The notes under the pieces: model-generated
Databases searched by the model: none
What the model saw: the letters and a program-made list of their open reading frames with translations, nothing else
What the model was told of the DNA's origin: nothing
Assembly: GCF_900129975.1 (NCBI RefSeq)
Contig: NZ_FSRG01000003.1
Span: forward strand, 546,997 to 610,996
Reading direction: 5' to 3'
Source of the DNA: Halodesulfovibrio marinisediminis DSM 17456
GTDB lineage: Bacteria; Desulfobacterota; Desulfovibrionia; Desulfovibrionales; Desulfovibrionaceae
Length of the DNA stretch: 64,000 nt
Part shown: piece after piece, positions 62,704 through 64,000 of the stretch
Numbering within the stretch: position 1 is the first letter of the stretch
Layout of the letters: each line of letters starts with the position of its first letter
Program-made: the position numbers and the translations under genes

Positions 62704-64000
62704 ATGAACGTTTGTATTGTTGGCACAGGTTATGTTGGTTTGGTAAGCGCAGCATGTTTTGCAGAAATGGGTAATGCCATCACATGTGTTGATGTTAACC
62801 CTGATGTTGTAGAAATGCTTTCAAATGGTCATGTCCATATTTGGGAACCAGGTTTGGAAGAGCTTGTACAGCGCAACTATGCAGAAAAACGCCTCACCTT
62901 CACAACCAGCCTGCAAGAAGGCATTGAAAAATGCGATGTGGTGTTTGTTACCGTTGGTACCCCTTCAAGTGAAGATGGCTCATGCGACCTTTGTTACGTT
63001 GAGCAGGTTGCCCGTGAGATTGGTTCGGTAATGACCACACCAAAAATTATTGTAGATAAATCCACGGTACCTGTAGGCACCGCAGATTTTGTTTCTTCTC
63101 TTGTTCAAGAAGAACTTGATAAACGTGGCGAGTCCATTGACTTTACAGTTGTTTCTAACCCTGAATTCTTGAAAGAGGGTGATGCGGTTAATGACTTTAT
63201 GAAACCGGATCGCGTTATTGTTGGTACTGATGATGAAAATGCTGCGGCAACTCTTGGTGAGTTGTACGCACCTTTTGCCCGCAGTCGTGAAAAGTTGATT
63301 GTGATGGGTGTTCGCAGTGCTGAAATGACAAAGTATGCAGCTAACTGCATGCTTGCGACCAAAATTTCTTTCATCAACGAAGTAGCTAATATTTGTGAGC
63401 GTGTTGGCGCAGATGTCCGTGACGTACGCACCGGCATCGGTTCTGATCACCGCATCGGGTATGAATTTATTTATCCTGGTGTTGGCTACGGCGGGTCTTG
63501 TTTTCCTAAAGACGTTAAAGCGCTTATCCATACAGCACATCAGTATGAGTACAAACCTGAGTTGCTTGAAGCTGTAGATAATGTGAACAAGCGTCAGAAG
63601 AAACGTATGGCAGAGCGACTTGTTGAGTACTTTGAACCACAGGGTGGTGTAGAAGGAAAGACTTTGGCTCTGTGGGGTATCGCGTTCAAGGCGAATACAG
63701 ACGACACCCGTGAAGCAGCTTCTTTAACTATTATTGAAGAGCTTACCGCAAAGGGCATGCGCATTCGTGCATTTGATCCTGTTGCAGGTGAAAAAGTTAA
63801 AGATCGTTTTGCAGACAATGACTTGGTAGAAATAGTCGATGAGCAGTACGCCGCACTTGAAGGTGCGCAGGCGCTGATGGTTGTTACTGAGTGGCACCAG
63901 TTCCGTACACCTGATTTTGATCGCGTAAAAGAACAGCTTACCGCCCCTATTTTGTTTGATGGACGTAACCTTTACAATGCCAAGACAATGGCAGAGAAGG
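62704..64000 (+). CDS. ugd: UDP-glucose 6-dehydrogenase (3' end outside the window)
   Basis: Oxidises UDP-glucose to UDP-glucuronate for surface polysaccharides. 432 codons are present, running off the right edge. The start is MNVCIVGTGYVGLVSAACFA (NAD site GxGYVG). Also seen are FVTVGTPSSEDGSCDL, STVPVGTADF, SNPEFLKEGDAVNDF, PDRVIVG, the catalytic cysteine C266 in GYGGSCFPKD, then GIAFKANTDDTREAAS and TEWHQFRTPDF. An upstream CAGGAG sets the ATG. Nearly the whole protein is visible; only the last residues are missing. Confidence 0.95.
   Translation, partial: MNVCIVGTGYVGLVSAACFAEMGNAITCVDVNPDVVEMLSNGHVHIWEPGLEELVQRNYAEKRLTFTTSLQEGIEKCDVVFVTVGTPSSEDGSCDLCYVEQVAREIGSVMTTPKIIVDKSTVPVGTADFVSSLVQEELDKRGESIDFTVVSNPEFLKEGDAVNDFMKPDRVIVGTDDENAAATLGELYAPFARSREKLIVMGVRSAEMTKYAANCMLATKISFINEVANICERVGADVRDVRTGIGSDHRIGYEFIYPGVGYGGSCFPKDVKALIHTAHQYEYKPELLEAVDNVNKRQKKRMAERLVEYFEPQGGVEGKTLALWGIAFKANTDDTREAASLTIIEELTAKGMRIRAFDPVAGEKVKDRFADNDLVEIVDEQYAALEGAQALMVVTEWHQFRTPDFDRVKEQLTAPILFDGRNLYNAKTMAEK

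Noticed and set aside
1-64000. CRISPR array, prophage or integrative element
   Set aside because: No regularly spaced repeats, phage structural genes, integrase or attachment-site duplication were seen. The tRNA pair has no adjacent integrase.

Overview
The window is a stretch of bacterial chromosome. It most likely comes from a marine sulfate reducer of the Desulfovibrionaceae, of the Halodesulfovibrio type. That assignment is inference. It rests on the protein sequence character, the moderate base composition, the gene order rpsU-yqeY-mutS2-dnaG-rpoD, and a sensor kinase / NtrC regulator / Lon-like protease / TSUP exporter cluster of a kind I recall from Desulfovibrio. No rRNA or phylogenetic marker alignment was possible here.

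Layout. 1-9310: carbon-phosphorus lyase locus. phnG-H-I-J-K-L-M runs leftward off the window edge, a divergent GntR regulator gene (phnF) faces it, and a separate leftward phnC-D-E transporter operon follows. Similar TCTAGA-centred sites sit in front of both phn operons. 9311-14349: a PLP decarboxylase, a decayed IS3 transposase fragment and a BCCT transporter. 14652-22301: the most unusual part. A sensor kinase and a sigma-54 response regulator are followed by a convergent gene for a Lon-type protease that carries its own receiver domain between its N-terminal part and its ATPase. A textbook sigma-54 promoter, with an upstream palindrome, then drives a five-gene operon (UspA-like protein, 55-aa protein, small membrane protein, TSUP exporter, tail-anchored protein). 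22563-24584: TetR plus a secreted DsrE-like protein, and a DJ-1/PfpI protein. 25291-33110: Cus-type heavy-metal efflux operon (outer-membrane channel, small periplasmic YHS protein, adaptor, RND pump). 33324-34909: a secreted metallo-beta-lactamase-fold protein and two identical tRNA-Met genes. 35014-45168: envelope and housekeeping genes (uppP, lptF, lptG, an EF-G paralogue, a DUF2062 protein, otsB, otsA, rsmA). 45342-52607: an HU gene with a small membrane protein, then the extended macromolecular-synthesis operon. 52665-55439: a secreted nuclease, a GGDEF protein and an FMN-riboswitch-controlled ribB. 55738-62311: a leftward operon pdxJ-acpS-nnr-CBS-tsaE-ask-cimA. 62704 to the end: a UDP-glucose dehydrogenase gene cut by the window edge.

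How the genes work together. The phn genes would import phosphonates and break their C-P bond for phosphate. The kinase/regulator/REC-Lon set looks like one phosphorelay that could control both transcription (through sigma-54) and proteolysis, with an anion or sulfur-compound exporter as the most recognisable output. The Cus operon exports monovalent heavy metals. The remaining blocks are lipopolysaccharide export, trehalose synthesis, replication/transcription initiation and cofactor synthesis. Several starts were placed from Shine-Dalgarno position rather than at the longest reading frame, and each such case is noted in its entry.
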